From an uncultured Porphyromonadaceae bacterium (GTDB lineage Bacteria > Bacteroidota > Bacteroidia > Bacteroidales > Muribaculaceae), in assembly GCA_937921035.1 (NCBI GenBank), contig CALEUL010000011.1:6319-70318 (forward strand): a stretch of 64,000 nucleotides of DNA, read 5' to 3'. The position numbers and the translations under genes were made by a program. Below are positions 31,944-40,604 of this stretch, one piece after another. Positions within the stretch are counted from its first letter, which is position 1; each line of letters opens with the position of its first letter. Under the pieces are notes generated by a model. That model searched no databases, was not told the origin of the DNA, and worked only from the letters and a program-made list of their open reading frames with translations.

Positions 31944-33189
31944 AAGGTTTACAGCCATTTTGGTCCTGATTGCCGCAGCAGTACAGTTCGCTGTTGCCCA
32001 GAACGGTATCATGACTCCGTATTCTGCGTACGGCCTCGGCATACTTCGCGACCACGCCACATCCGCCCAGCGCTCTATGGGCGGCATCGGCTACGCCATG
32101 AACTCCGGCAGGCAAATCAACGCCATGAACCCAGCGTCGTACGCTTCGATCGACTCACTCACCTTCCTTTTCGATATGGGCATCGACCTTTCGGCCGTAT
32201 GGCAGAAAGAAGCCCAGAGCGACGGAACCAATGTCAGCGACAAGAATTTCGGCGGCGGTCTCGACTATGTTACCATGCAGGTGCCACTTGGCCGCTATAT
32301 GGGAGCCTCGGCAGGTCTGCTGCCTTTCTCGTCGGTGGGCTACTCCTTCGGCAATAAGATTGACAACGGCATCGACTCCCGCCAGGGCAACGGTACGCTC
32401 AGCGAACTCTACCTCGGCGTTGCCGGCAGGCCCTTGAAAGGCCTCACCATCGGCGCAAACATCTCGTACCTGTTCGGCACACTGCTGAACGAGACATACG
32501 CCACCCTCACCACCGGACAGAGCTCGGTGTTCCAGAACCAGTTCGAGGTGCGCGACTACCGCCTGCTCTTCGGCGCACAGTACTCCCTCCCAATCGCCGC
32601 CAACCGCCTCACACTGGGCCTCACATACAGCCCGGGCAAGACACTTCTGGGCCATGTGCGCCAGATTCGCTACGACAACGAGAAGGACGCCGTGCCCGAG
32701 GTTACATACGAGCACTCCCTCAAAAACAACTACTCTCTGCCCGAGACATGGGGCGCCGGCATAAACTTCGACATCAACCGTCGCTGGATGATGGAGCTTG
32801 ACTACACCTTCCAGCCCTGGTCCAAGGCGAAATTCGCCGACTTTGCCGGCGAGACACCCCTGCAGAAATACCGCGACCGCACAAAGATAGCCGCCGGTCT
32901 GCAGTACACGCCCAACTTCCGCGGCGGATACTTCAAGCGCACATGCTACCGCATCGGCGGCTACTGGAGCAACGATTATCTCGAGCTTCAGGGCAACCGC
33001 CTGCGCCAGTATTCGCTCACCGCAGGTGTGGGCTTCCCCGTGCCCACACTCAAAACCACTGTTAACCTCGGTTTCGAATGGGTACGCCGCCAGGCAAACC
33101 CCAGTCCGCTTATCAAGGAAGACTACTTCAACATCACGATTGGCATTAACTTCAACGAGATGTGGTTCCGTCAGAGCAAAATCTACTAA
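31933..33189 (+). CDS. FadL/OmpP1-like outer-membrane beta-barrel protein
   Basis: This 418-aa protein has a signal peptide (1-22, ending AVAQN). The N-terminal region (PYSAYGLGILRDHATSAQRSMGGIGYAM and NAMNPASYASIDSLTF) resembles the FadL/OmpP1/PorV superfamily NPA segment. Alternating strands follow throughout, and the end is NEMWFRQSKIY. In Bacteroidales a barrel of this kind commonly sits between coaX and lptC, as here. Its cargo is unknown. The start at 31933 lies inside the coaX end. Confidence 0.75.
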   Translation: MKNRRFTAILVLIAAAVQFAVAQNGIMTPYSAYGLGILRDHATSAQRSMGGIGYAMNSGRQINAMNPASYASIDSLTFLFDMGIDLSAVWQKEAQSDGTNVSDKNFGGGLDYVTMQVPLGRYMGASAGLLPFSSVGYSFGNKIDNGIDSRQGNGTLSELYLGVAGRPLKGLTIGANISYLFGTLLNETYATLTTGQSSVFQNQFEVRDYRLLFGAQYSLPIAANRLTLGLTYSPGKTLLGHVRQIRYDNEKDAVPEVTYEHSLKNNYSLPETWGAGINFDINRRWMMELDYTFQPWSKAKFADFAGETPLQKYRDRTKIAAGLQYTPNFRGGYFKRTCYRIGGYWSNDYLELQGNRLRQYSLTAGVGFPVPTLKTTVNLGFEWVRRQANPSPLIKEDYFNITIGINFNEMWFRQSKIY

Positions 33190-33215
33190 ACAGTCCTCTG
33201 CGCCGGCGCTCACAC

Positions 33216-33953
33216 ATGCGCCGTCTGCCACTGTCGGCGCTTATCGCAGCACTGACAGCGGCTGTTTTCGTTTCCTGCCGCGAGGAGGTGAAACGCTATG
33301 TGCCGAACGCCGGGCCCGGCGACGTTACACCAACAATGTCCACCACCGACGTAAACACCCTTATCAGCGACTCCGGCTATACCCGCTACCACATGCAGGC
33401 TCCCGTGTGGCTGATGTTCGAGGATGCGGAAGACCCCTTCTGGCGCTTCCCTGCCGGCCTTGAGCTGGAACAATACGATCTGGAGATGAACCCCAAGGCA
33501 AACGTTCGCTGCGATTCCGCAATATATTTCTCGCGCCGACGCCTGTGGCAGCTCGACGGAAACGTTGTGATGGTAAACACGCAGGCCGACAGCTTCCTCA
33601 CACACCAGCTGTTCTGGGACCAGAACTCGCGCAAGATATACACCGACTCCTTTATCCACATTGTCCGCACCGACAGGATTATCGAGGGCTACGGCATGGA
33701 ATCCGACCAAAGCATGCTCTACTACACCGTACACCGTCCCACGGCCATACTTCCCGCCAACAGCCTGCCAGGCGCACGCCGCGATTCATCCGCCGCACCG
33801 GCGGCAGAAACAGACGCGCCCGACAACAGGCAATCGGCCCCGAAAAAGCCTGCCGCAGACGCTTTCAAGGCAGTGGATATGGATGCCGACGCGGCAGCTC
33901 CAGACCCTCAACAACACCAGACAACCGCCACCGTTAAAAAAACGACAAGATGA
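33216..33953 (+). CDS. lptC: LPS export periplasmic lipoprotein LptC
   Basis: This 245-aa lipoprotein has the lipobox VSC (about residues 19-21). The body (about 50-185) has the LptC beta-jellyroll features (ISDSGYTRYHMQAPVWLMF, YDLEMNPKANVRCDSAIYFSRRRLWQLDGNVVM, GYGMESDQSMLYYT). LptC hands lipopolysaccharide from the LptBFG transporter to LptA. An Ala/Pro/Asp-rich tail after residue 185 is longer than usual and probably disordered. The start is placed at 33216, after the barrel stop; the ATG is directly followed by a signal peptide. The ATGA overlap couples it to the CorC/CNNM gene. Confidence 0.85.
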   Translation: MRRLPLSALIAALTAAVFVSCREEVKRYVPNAGPGDVTPTMSTTDVNTLISDSGYTRYHMQAPVWLMFEDAEDPFWRFPAGLELEQYDLEMNPKANVRCDSAIYFSRRRLWQLDGNVVMVNTQADSFLTHQLFWDQNSRKIYTDSFIHIVRTDRIIEGYGMESDQSMLYYTVHRPTAILPANSLPGARRDSSAAPAAETDAPDNRQSAPKKPAADAFKAVDMDADAAAPDPQQHQTTATVKKTTR

Positions 33954-35239
33954 ATCCCACAAATCCGGACACCTGGATAACCATAACCCTCGTAGCACTT
34001 ATATTCTCCGCCTTTTTCTCGGGCATAGAGATGGCCTACGTTACCAGCGACCGCGTACGCGTGGAGCTGGATGTTAGCCGCGGAGGCATACTCTCGCGAC
34101 TTCTCAAGCGCTTCTACTCCAACTCCGAGATTTTTATCTCCACCCTTCTGGTCGGAAACAACATCGTGCTCGTTATATACGGCATGGGGGCGGCTGCACT
34201 TATGGAGCCGTGGCTGCACTCCGTGTTCAATTCGGAGGGAATGGTGCTTCTGGTACAGACAATAATATCCACCTGCATAATCCTGCTTGCCGGTGAGTTT
34301 CTTCCCAAGACCATATTCGGCATAAACCCCAACAGCTCTTTCAAGTATATGGCGGTACCCCTGTACGTTATCTACATAATCCTCTACCCCATATCCGCAT
34401 TCTCGTCGTGGCTGTCGCGGGTGCTAATGCGCATGGTCGGATTCAAGGGCGAGACAAAGAAGCTGCACCTAATTTCCATAGGCGACCTAAACGACTACCT
34501 CGAGGAATCCATCGACGACCTCGAGGAACAGAAACAGACCGTGGAGCATGAGGTAAAGATTTTCCGCAACGCTCTGGATTTCTCGTCCACACACGTGCGC
34601 GACTGCATGATTCCCCGCAACGAGATTGTTGCCGTGAACATAGAAACGGGTACTCGCGAGCAGCTTGTGGAGCTCTTTGTAGGCACCGGCCGCAGCAAGG
34701 TGATTGTATACCGCCAGGACATCGACACAATCCTGGGCTATATCCACGTCAGCGAGCTGTTCAACCCCGAAACAGACTGGAAAGAACACATCAAACCCGT
34801 TCTCTATACTCCCGAGAACCTCCTTGCCAACGTTATGATGCGCCGCCTGCTTCAGCAGAAACGCTCCATCGCTATTGTCGTGGACGAATTCGGCGGCACT
34901 GCCGGAATGCTCACCCTGGAAGACCTTATGGAAGAAATCTGCGGAAACATCGAGGACGAGCACGACAAATCCAAACTGACAATGCGCGAGATAGAACAGG
35001 GAATATATGAGTTCTCGGGACGCTGCGAAATCGCCGAGATAAACGAGCGCTTCGGCCTCGAGCTTCCCGAGGACGACAGCTACCAGACCATCGCCGGATA
35101 TATCCTCCACTTCACGGGCACTATCCCCGCCCAGGGCGAGAGCGTAGAAGCAGAACCTTACCGTTTCGACATACTCAAAAAAGCCGCCAACCGTATCGAG
35201 CTTATCCGCGTTTCCCGCACCGCCTCCGACATATTATAA
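33950..35239 (+). CDS. CorC/HlyC (CNNM-type) transporter
   Basis: This 429-aa protein has a DUF21/CNNM transmembrane domain (about residues 10-160, FFSGIEMAYVTSDRVR and AGEFLPKTIFG), two CBS domains (about 200-330, VRDCMIPRNEIVAV and SIAIVVDEFGGTAGMLTLEDLMEEICGNIEDEHD) and a C-terminal CorC_HlyC domain (about 345-425). The family is linked to magnesium and cobalt export or homeostasis. It is the last gene of the coaX-barrel-lptC operon. Confidence 0.9.
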   Translation: MNPTNPDTWITITLVALIFSAFFSGIEMAYVTSDRVRVELDVSRGGILSRLLKRFYSNSEIFISTLLVGNNIVLVIYGMGAAALMEPWLHSVFNSEGMVLLVQTIISTCIILLAGEFLPKTIFGINPNSSFKYMAVPLYVIYIILYPISAFSSWLSRVLMRMVGFKGETKKLHLISIGDLNDYLEESIDDLEEQKQTVEHEVKIFRNALDFSSTHVRDCMIPRNEIVAVNIETGTREQLVELFVGTGRSKVIVYRQDIDTILGYIHVSELFNPETDWKEHIKPVLYTPENLLANVMMRRLLQQKRSIAIVVDEFGGTAGMLTLEDLMEEICGNIEDEHDKSKLTMREIEQGIYEFSGRCEIAEINERFGLELPEDDSYQTIAGYILHFTGTIPAQGESVEAEPYRFDILKKAANRIELIRVSRTASDIL

Positions 35240-35252
35240 GCCGAGTCCAGTT

Positions 35253-35276
35253 GGATGCCATAGCTTTGGGGCATCC
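35253..35276 (+). terminator. Hairpin after the CorC gene (weak terminator candidate)
   Basis: GGATGCC (35253-35259) and GGCATCC (35270-35276) form a 7-bp stem with a 10-nt loop. Only a short ATTTTG follows, so termination strength is uncertain. Confidence 0.4.
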
Positions 35277-35353
35277 GAGGATTTTGAGTTTTGGAAATGA
35301 AATCCATGATTAGCTCCGGAGACAGAGGAAGTTGCAGGACTGCCGCAGCCCCT

Positions 35354-35422
35354 TGTAGGGATGTGCCTTTGGCACGTCAGCAACGATACTGAGTATCAAC
35401 ACCTTAGACAACAGATATACCA
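35354..35422 (+). repeat. 69-bp palindrome-bearing repeat, copy 1
   Basis: This copy is about 90% identical to 35512-35580. It begins TGTAGGGATGTGCC and has the core GTGCCTTTGGCAC (stem with TTT loop), then a second small palindrome GATACTGAGTATC. Such short GC-rich palindromic units are typical of REP- or MITE-like intergenic repeats in Bacteroidota. No transposase or RAYT-like gene is present in the window. Confidence 0.75.
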
Positions 35423-35511
35423 AAAATCCCCACAGGTATTGGAAAGACTTTAATCATGCACCACGTCAACCGCAAAAACGGCCAGACATCACAAAACTGA
35501 CAACATCCCAA

Positions 35512-35580
35512 TGTAGGGACGTGCCTTTGGCACGTCAGCAACGACGCTGAGTATCAACGCTTTAGACAGCAGATACACCA
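35512..35580 (+). repeat. 69-bp palindrome-bearing repeat, copy 2
   Basis: This is the second copy, 158 bp downstream of and in the same orientation as copy 1. Its core GACGTGCCTTTGGCACGTC is a perfect 8-bp inverted repeat. Both copies lie in the 365-bp gap between the CorC gene and the glycosyltransferase, where I see no gene. Each is followed at slightly different distance by CACAGGTAT. Confidence 0.75.
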
Positions 35581-35604
35581 CAGGTATGTTCTGCAGCATC
35601 TCCC

Positions 35605-36666
35605 TTACATTCGGGGGGCGATTTCCTGATACTTTTCAAGTATTTCGGCACCCCAGACGGAGATGCTGTACTTTTCGATTACCTGGCGGCGGAAGGAGGC
35701 GGTCATTGCCTGACGGCGCACGGGGTCCATTGTGAGCATTTCCTCTATTTTCGCACGCAAAGCCTCCACTGTCAAGGGTACAGTGATGGTCTTTTCGCCG
35801 TCGAACCCATATACCATCGACTCCAAATCGGATTTTATCAAGGGGCATCCACAATAAAGAGCCTCAAGAACGGCATAACTGAATCCTTCTGTCCTCGAAG
35901 CCATCAGAAGGAGCTGTGAATTTCTATAATAATCGCCAATAGTCTCGGTTGTTGGTGTATAATTCACCCATGCTGGTTCGTAGCCGAGAGTTTCTTTAAC
36001 TTCTGCCCTTGTCTGTTCGCTGTGATGGGTGATGATATTCAGTGCGATATTATATTTTTCGGCAATGGCTTCCAGTGCTTTTAATGCGATATCGCAACCC
36101 TTTATTTTAAAATAAGTGCCGAAAATCAGCAGATTCGTTTTGGAGGCGTCAAATGGATGGCTGTCGCTTGAAGCGTCAAGACGCGAAAAAGCGATACGGT
36201 TTGTTACAAAAGTACACTTGTCTTTTGGAAATCCTCCATCAACGAGAGAATCCATAGTAGCTTTCGAACATGCGATGAACTTATCTACGGAAGCAAGCTG
36301 TACAAAATTCTTGAAAGCGGTCTTTATGCGGCTGGAGTCTTTGTCGTATCTACTGTGTTTATGATATATAGTCTTGATTCTTGTCAAAGCGCCTACAAAC
36401 ATCAGTTCCCCGCAACCGAAAAAGTGGCTGTGTACAATGTCAACTTTTTCATTACGGCAAATTTTATAAACATCCCAAGCTATGGAAAATTTGGATTTGC
36501 AGGAGATGAAATATACTTTATGATTACGCTGAATATTCTTTATCCAATCCAAGTCTCTTCTACCGTCAGGAAGTATAAAAATTGATTCATAGGGTATATT
36601 ATCAGTTGCGGCGGCAGTTTCGATAGAACATAATGAATCAATAAAATTTCCACCGTAATCAGCCAA
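35605..36666 (-). CDS. Glycosyltransferase family 4-like protein, apparent 5' frameshift
   Basis: This 353-aa GT-B fold transferase has an N-terminal acceptor half with DIVHSHFFGCGELMFVGA and a C-terminal donor half with LIFGTYFKIKGCDIALKALE and the EGFSYAVLEALYCGCPLI segment, where the conserved ExE-like Glu pair binds the sugar nucleotide. The open frame begins at a TTG (36666) and its first residues (LADYGGNFIDSL) are in mid-domain. An ATG at 36701 in a neighbouring frame encodes MKPLKVAQLCNF, which would join perfectly if the T5 run at 36665-36669 had one more T. The gene is visibly more AT-rich than its neighbours, a sign of transfer. It probably builds a surface glycan. Confidence 0.8.
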   Translation of the reverse strand: MADYGGNFIDSLCSIETAAATDNIPYESIFILPDGRRDLDWIKNIQRNHKVYFISCKSKFSIAWDVYKICRNEKVDIVHSHFFGCGELMFVGALTRIKTIYHKHSRYDKDSSRIKTAFKNFVQLASVDKFIACSKATMDSLVDGGFPKDKCTFVTNRIAFSRLDASSDSHPFDASKTNLLIFGTYFKIKGCDIALKALEAIAEKYNIALNIITHHSEQTRAEVKETLGYEPAWVNYTPTTETIGDYYRNSQLLLMASRTEGFSYAVLEALYCGCPLIKSDLESMVYGFDGEKTITVPLTVEALRAKIEEMLTMDPVRRQAMTASFRRQVIEKYSISVWGAEILEKYQEIAPRM

Positions 36667-36883
36667 AAATTACATAGTTGCGCAACTTTGAGCGGTTTCA
36701 TATAATCAGTATTTATATTAGAGTTTCAATGATTTCGGGACAAAAACTGTTGTCAGTATATAAATATACGTTTTTTTCGTAATAATATCAGCACCCACGT
36801 TAAAATAATGGACAAAAGTATAACCGAGTATTTCTCCAGGGCGATTTTGGGACGGCAGGGCAATAAAACGATGTTCGCGGGGT

Positions 36884-36891
36884 TATATTTG
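36884..36891 (+). promoter_or_regulatory. -7 promoter element of the GT2 gene
   Basis: TATATTTG fits the -7 consensus and lies 17 nt before the ATG at 36909. No -33 TTTG stands at the expected spacing. Confidence 0.45.
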
Positions 36892-36908
36892 TAGATAAGT
36901 ATCGAAAT

Positions 36909-37835
36909 ATGCTTCTTACTGTCTTTACACCCGTATATAACCGCGCCGACCTTATAAGGCGTACCTATCAGAGTTTGTTACGACAGACCGACAAGGACTT
37001 CGAATGGCTTGTTGTGAACGACGGTTCCACCGACGACGGTGCTACTGATGCCGCATTGGACGATATCGTGGCAAATCACGACGGTTCGTTCCCCATTGTG
37101 GTAGTGAGGCAGGAAAACGGGGGCAAGCACCGTGCCGTAAACCGAGGCGTACGCATGGCGCGAGCACCTTGGTTCATTATTCTGGACAGCGATGATATTC
37201 TTGCCGACGATGCTGTGGCTACAGTGCGCCGTCGAACCGACGAAATCAAGGACCGTCCGGACATGATGGGCTTTGTAGGTCGCAAAATTACTTTCGATGG
37301 CAAAGATTCTGGTGAGAAATTTGTCGGAGGAGCTTCAAAACGTCAGTTAGACTGCGACTATCTTGATACAACGGTGGATTATTACCGCAATACGCTCAAG
37401 ATTATGGGAGACCGCGCCGAGGTGTATCGTACGGATATTATGCGGCGTTTCCCTTTCCCAGAAATAGAAGGAGAGAAATTTATCAGTGAAGGTGTTGTGT
37501 GGATGCCTATGGGGCGCGAGTACAAGGCCCGCTTTACCAACGATCCTATTTATATATGTGAATATCAGCCCGACGGTCTCTCGATGCGCATCCGCAAACT
37601 TTTGAATGACAACCCCGTGGGCGCCACCATAGCGGCGGCCATGACGCTGGAATACAGCTCTCTTTCGTCGCGCGACAAGCTGCTGTACGTATGCCGGTGG
37701 CTCAAGCGCCGCCGTCGTGCCATAGAAATAGGGCGCACTCTGCCTCCGGAGGCCGCTTTGCCCGGCAGTGCGCGCAAGTGGCTCCTTCCGGCAAAGATGA
37801 TTATGTTCGTGGCAAAGGTTTTGGGGCGCAAATAG
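36909..37835 (+). CDS. Glycosyltransferase family 2
   Basis: This 308-aa GT-A enzyme begins with the classic LTVFTPVYNRADLIRRTYQSL. It has WLVVNDGSTDD for nucleotide binding, the DxD-type metal site ILDSDDIL (about residues 94-101) and NGGKHRAVNRGV. It transfers a sugar from a nucleotide donor, most likely in exopolysaccharide or glycoprotein assembly. The C-terminal 60 residues are basic (WLKRRRRAIEIGR) and may lie on the membrane. It is divergent from the GT4 gene and followed, after a 132-nt gap with two small hairpins, by a YfhO-like gene. Confidence 0.88.
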   Translation: MLLTVFTPVYNRADLIRRTYQSLLRQTDKDFEWLVVNDGSTDDGATDAALDDIVANHDGSFPIVVVRQENGGKHRAVNRGVRMARAPWFIILDSDDILADDAVATVRRRTDEIKDRPDMMGFVGRKITFDGKDSGEKFVGGASKRQLDCDYLDTTVDYYRNTLKIMGDRAEVYRTDIMRRFPFPEIEGEKFISEGVVWMPMGREYKARFTNDPIYICEYQPDGLSMRIRKLLNDNPVGATIAAAMTLEYSSLSSRDKLLYVCRWLKRRRRAIEIGRTLPPEAALPGSARKWLLPAKMIMFVAKVLGRK

Positions 37836-37929
37836 AAATTGAATACATTCACCGGCAAATCTGTCTCCGCACGGCTTGCCGTAGGTAAGCCGAGACGGTC
37901 GAAGACCGCTGATAACCCCGAAAAAGCCT

Positions 37930-37960
37930 TTTGACGTTTGAAGGAATTTTTGTAATTTTG
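37930..37960 (+). promoter_or_regulatory. Promoter of the YfhO-like gene
   Basis: TTTG (37930-37933), a 19-nt spacer and TAATTTTG (37953-37960) fit the consensus fully. The ATG at 37968 is only 7 nt from the -7 element. Confidence 0.65.
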
Positions 37961-37967
37961 GGGTCAA

Positions 37968-40604
37968 ATGGAAACTGTAAAGAATTTTTTCAAAAAGCCG
38001 CAGGTGTGGGGCTTCCTCCTCTCGGTGGCTGTGCTGGCGATAGTGTCGCTGGCTTTCTTCTATCCCGATAATTTCGAAGGCAACAGCCTCCGGCAACCCG
38101 ACATGCAGCAGGGCGCTGCCAACGGCCAGGAAGGTGCCGCCTACGAGGCCGCCACAGGCGAAAAGGCGTTGTGGACAAACTCGCTGTTCGGCGGCATGCC
38201 CACGTTCCAGATTTCGCCGTCGTATCCGTCGAACAGCCTGTTCACATGGCTTAACAGCGTCTACGGCCTCGGGCTGCCTACACCGTCGAACCTGCTGTTT
38301 ATGATGATGTTCGGCTTCCTTATACTGCTGTTCGTGCTCAAACTGCGATGGTACTATGCCCTTATCGGCTCTATGATGTGGGGTCTGTCGTCGTACTTCA
38401 TCATTATAATAGGCGCGGGTCATATATGGAAATTCCTTGCGCTTACCTACGTTCCGCCTACAATCGCGGGCCTTATCCTGCTGTACCGGGGCCGCTATGT
38501 TGTCGGCTCGGCCATGCTAGCGTTCTTCGCCATGCTTCAGCTCAACGCCAACCACCCGCAGATGACCTACTACTTCGGGTTGGTGATGGGTATGCTTGCG
38601 ATAGCATATCTTATCGAGGCTATCCGCAAACGTACTGTAAAGCGCTGGCTGGCAGCGAGCGGCCTGGCCCTGTGCGCTGGCGCTCTTGCCCTCGGCGCCA
38701 ACTCGCCGTCGCTGTACAACACCTATGAATACGCCAAGGAGACGAAGCGCTCGCAGTCGGAACTTACACCCCTTGGCGCGCAGGATTCCCCGGCGTCTGC
38801 CGAACGTCCCACCGGAGGCATGCCCAAGGAGCAGATTGTGGGATGGAGCTACGGCCGCAGCGAGATGTTCTCGCTGCTGATTCCCAACATAAAGGGTGGA
38901 GCCAGCGCACGGCCCGAGGCAGGGCAGATGTCGCACATGACGCTCGACAAGCTCGACGATGCCGCCGCACTCGCGCCCAACGCACCTGTCCTCCAGTTCC
39001 TAACGCAATATTTCAACGATTCCGAGGGGACGAACGGCCCTGTTTACGTGGGCATACTTGTGTTCGCGCTTTTCCTTGTGGGCTGCTTCATCGTGAAAGG
39101 ACCTCTGAAATGGGCCATGCTTGCGGCGACGGTTCTCTCCGTAGTGCTCGCTCTGGGGCGCAACGCCGAGGGAATCACTGATTTCATGATATACAACTTC
39201 CCGCTGTACAACAAGTTCCGTGCCGTAGAAAGCATACTTGTGATAGCGGAATTCACGATACCCCTGCTTGCCATCCTCGCGCTGGCGCAGATTTTCGACA
39301 AGGGCCGCGAGGCGTGGAACGAATACCGCACGCCGCTGTATGTGGGCTTCGGTGTTCCGGCGCTTGTGTGCGTGCTTGCGCTTGTGGCGCCGCGCATTTT
39401 CGGCAGCCCCGTAACCGACACCGACCGCGCCTCACTGGAAAGCATCCAGAAGCAGTATTATGACTACGGGCGCCAGCAGGGAGCATCCGAGGAACAGATA
39501 CAGGGGTTGCTCTACCAGCTGTCGCTGTCCAATGCTGCGAATCTCGAGGCCGTCAGCACCCTGCGCCTGGGCATGGTGCGCAACGACGCCCTGCGCTCGC
39601 TGTTCTTCCTGCTGTTCGGCATGGGCTTCATAGCCCTGTTCATGGCAGGCAAAATAAAACAGGGAATGGCACTTGCGGGCGTGGGTCTGGTAGTTCTTAT
39701 CGACCTGTATAACGTCGACAAGCGTTATGTGTCGCACTCGTCGTTCGGCCCCGCCGACGCTCCGGGAGGGCAGATAACATTCACACCGGACGCCATCGAC
39801 AAGGCCATACTGGCCGACACGGCAGCCCACTACCGTGTGCTCGACATCCCCGGCTTCATGCAGGCCGACCGCTCGTATTTCCACAAAACCCTCGGCGGAT
39901 ACCACGCCGCCAAACTGAACCGCTACGACGATATTATCCAGCGCAAGTTGATGCCTGTAATCCAATACGGATATTTCCCCGGCGATCCGGTGCTCGACGA
40001 CCCCCAGTACGCGCAGATTGCCTCGATGCTGAACAACGGATATGCCGTGGCCGATATGCTCAACGCCCGCTATGTGATTACGGGCGACCAGCAGACACCC
40101 GTCGTGCGCAACGACAACGCACTGGGCAACGCCTGGTTTGTGGACAGCATCGCATGGGTGAACAGCGCCGACGAGGAAATGGCCGCACTCGACACCCGGC
40201 GCATCGACCTGCGCCATCAGGCCGTGGCCGACCGACGCTTTGCCGACGCGCTGCCGCAGGAGCCTTCTATGGCGCCGGGCGACACCATCTACCTTACCTC
40301 CTACTCGCCCAACCGCCTCACCTACCATGCCGCCACCGCGGCGGGAGGCATAGGCGTGTTCTCCGAGGTATACTTCCCCTGGGGATGGAAGGCCGACATC
40401 GACGGCCAACCGGCACAGCTGGCGCGAGTGAACTACCTGCTGCGCGCAATGGCAATTCCCGCCGGACACCACACCATAAGCATGGTGTTCGACCCCGATT
40501 CCATCCACACCACATCGGCTGTGGCATACGCCTGCGTTACATTGATCTACCTGCTGCTGTGCGCAGCAATATTCGTTGAACTGCGCCGATGCCACGTTTT
40601 CTGA
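37968..40604 (+). CDS. YfhO-family polytopic membrane protein
   Basis: This 878-aa membrane protein has about 11-13 helices: one N-terminal (about residues 15-35), a cluster at about 105-240, further helices near 360-480 and 540-580, and a last one at about 850-870. A large extracytoplasmic domain (about 590-845) contains LDIPGFMQADRSYFHKTLGGYHAAKLNRYDD and SEVYFPWGWKADIDG. This layout matches YfhO proteins, which in Gram-positives glycosylate lipoteichoic acid through a lipid-linked sugar. Next to two glycosyltransferases, a role in surface glycosylation is a reasonable inference. It overlaps the next gene by 16 nt. Confidence 0.85.
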   Translation: METVKNFFKKPQVWGFLLSVAVLAIVSLAFFYPDNFEGNSLRQPDMQQGAANGQEGAAYEAATGEKALWTNSLFGGMPTFQISPSYPSNSLFTWLNSVYGLGLPTPSNLLFMMMFGFLILLFVLKLRWYYALIGSMMWGLSSYFIIIIGAGHIWKFLALTYVPPTIAGLILLYRGRYVVGSAMLAFFAMLQLNANHPQMTYYFGLVMGMLAIAYLIEAIRKRTVKRWLAASGLALCAGALALGANSPSLYNTYEYAKETKRSQSELTPLGAQDSPASAERPTGGMPKEQIVGWSYGRSEMFSLLIPNIKGGASARPEAGQMSHMTLDKLDDAAALAPNAPVLQFLTQYFNDSEGTNGPVYVGILVFALFLVGCFIVKGPLKWAMLAATVLSVVLALGRNAEGITDFMIYNFPLYNKFRAVESILVIAEFTIPLLAILALAQIFDKGREAWNEYRTPLYVGFGVPALVCVLALVAPRIFGSPVTDTDRASLESIQKQYYDYGRQQGASEEQIQGLLYQLSLSNAANLEAVSTLRLGMVRNDALRSLFFLLFGMGFIALFMAGKIKQGMALAGVGLVVLIDLYNVDKRYVSHSSFGPADAPGGQITFTPDAIDKAILADTAAHYRVLDIPGFMQADRSYFHKTLGGYHAAKLNRYDDIIQRKLMPVIQYGYFPGDPVLDDPQYAQIASMLNNGYAVADMLNARYVITGDQQTPVVRNDNALGNAWFVDSIAWVNSADEEMAALDTRRIDLRHQAVADRRFADALPQEPSMAPGDTIYLTSYSPNRLTYHAATAAGGIGVFSEVYFPWGWKADIDGQPAQLARVNYLLRAMAIPAGHHTISMVFDPDSIHTTSAVAYACVTLIYLLLCAAIFVELRRCHVF

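Noticed and set aside
35354..35580. CRISPR array or tandem repeat
   Set aside because: There are only two copies, 69 bp each with a palindromic core and an 89-bp interval, and no cas gene nearby.
39432..40595. 387-codon minus-strand frame
   Set aside because: It mirrors the YfhO extracytoplasmic domain; composition is that of an antisense frame.
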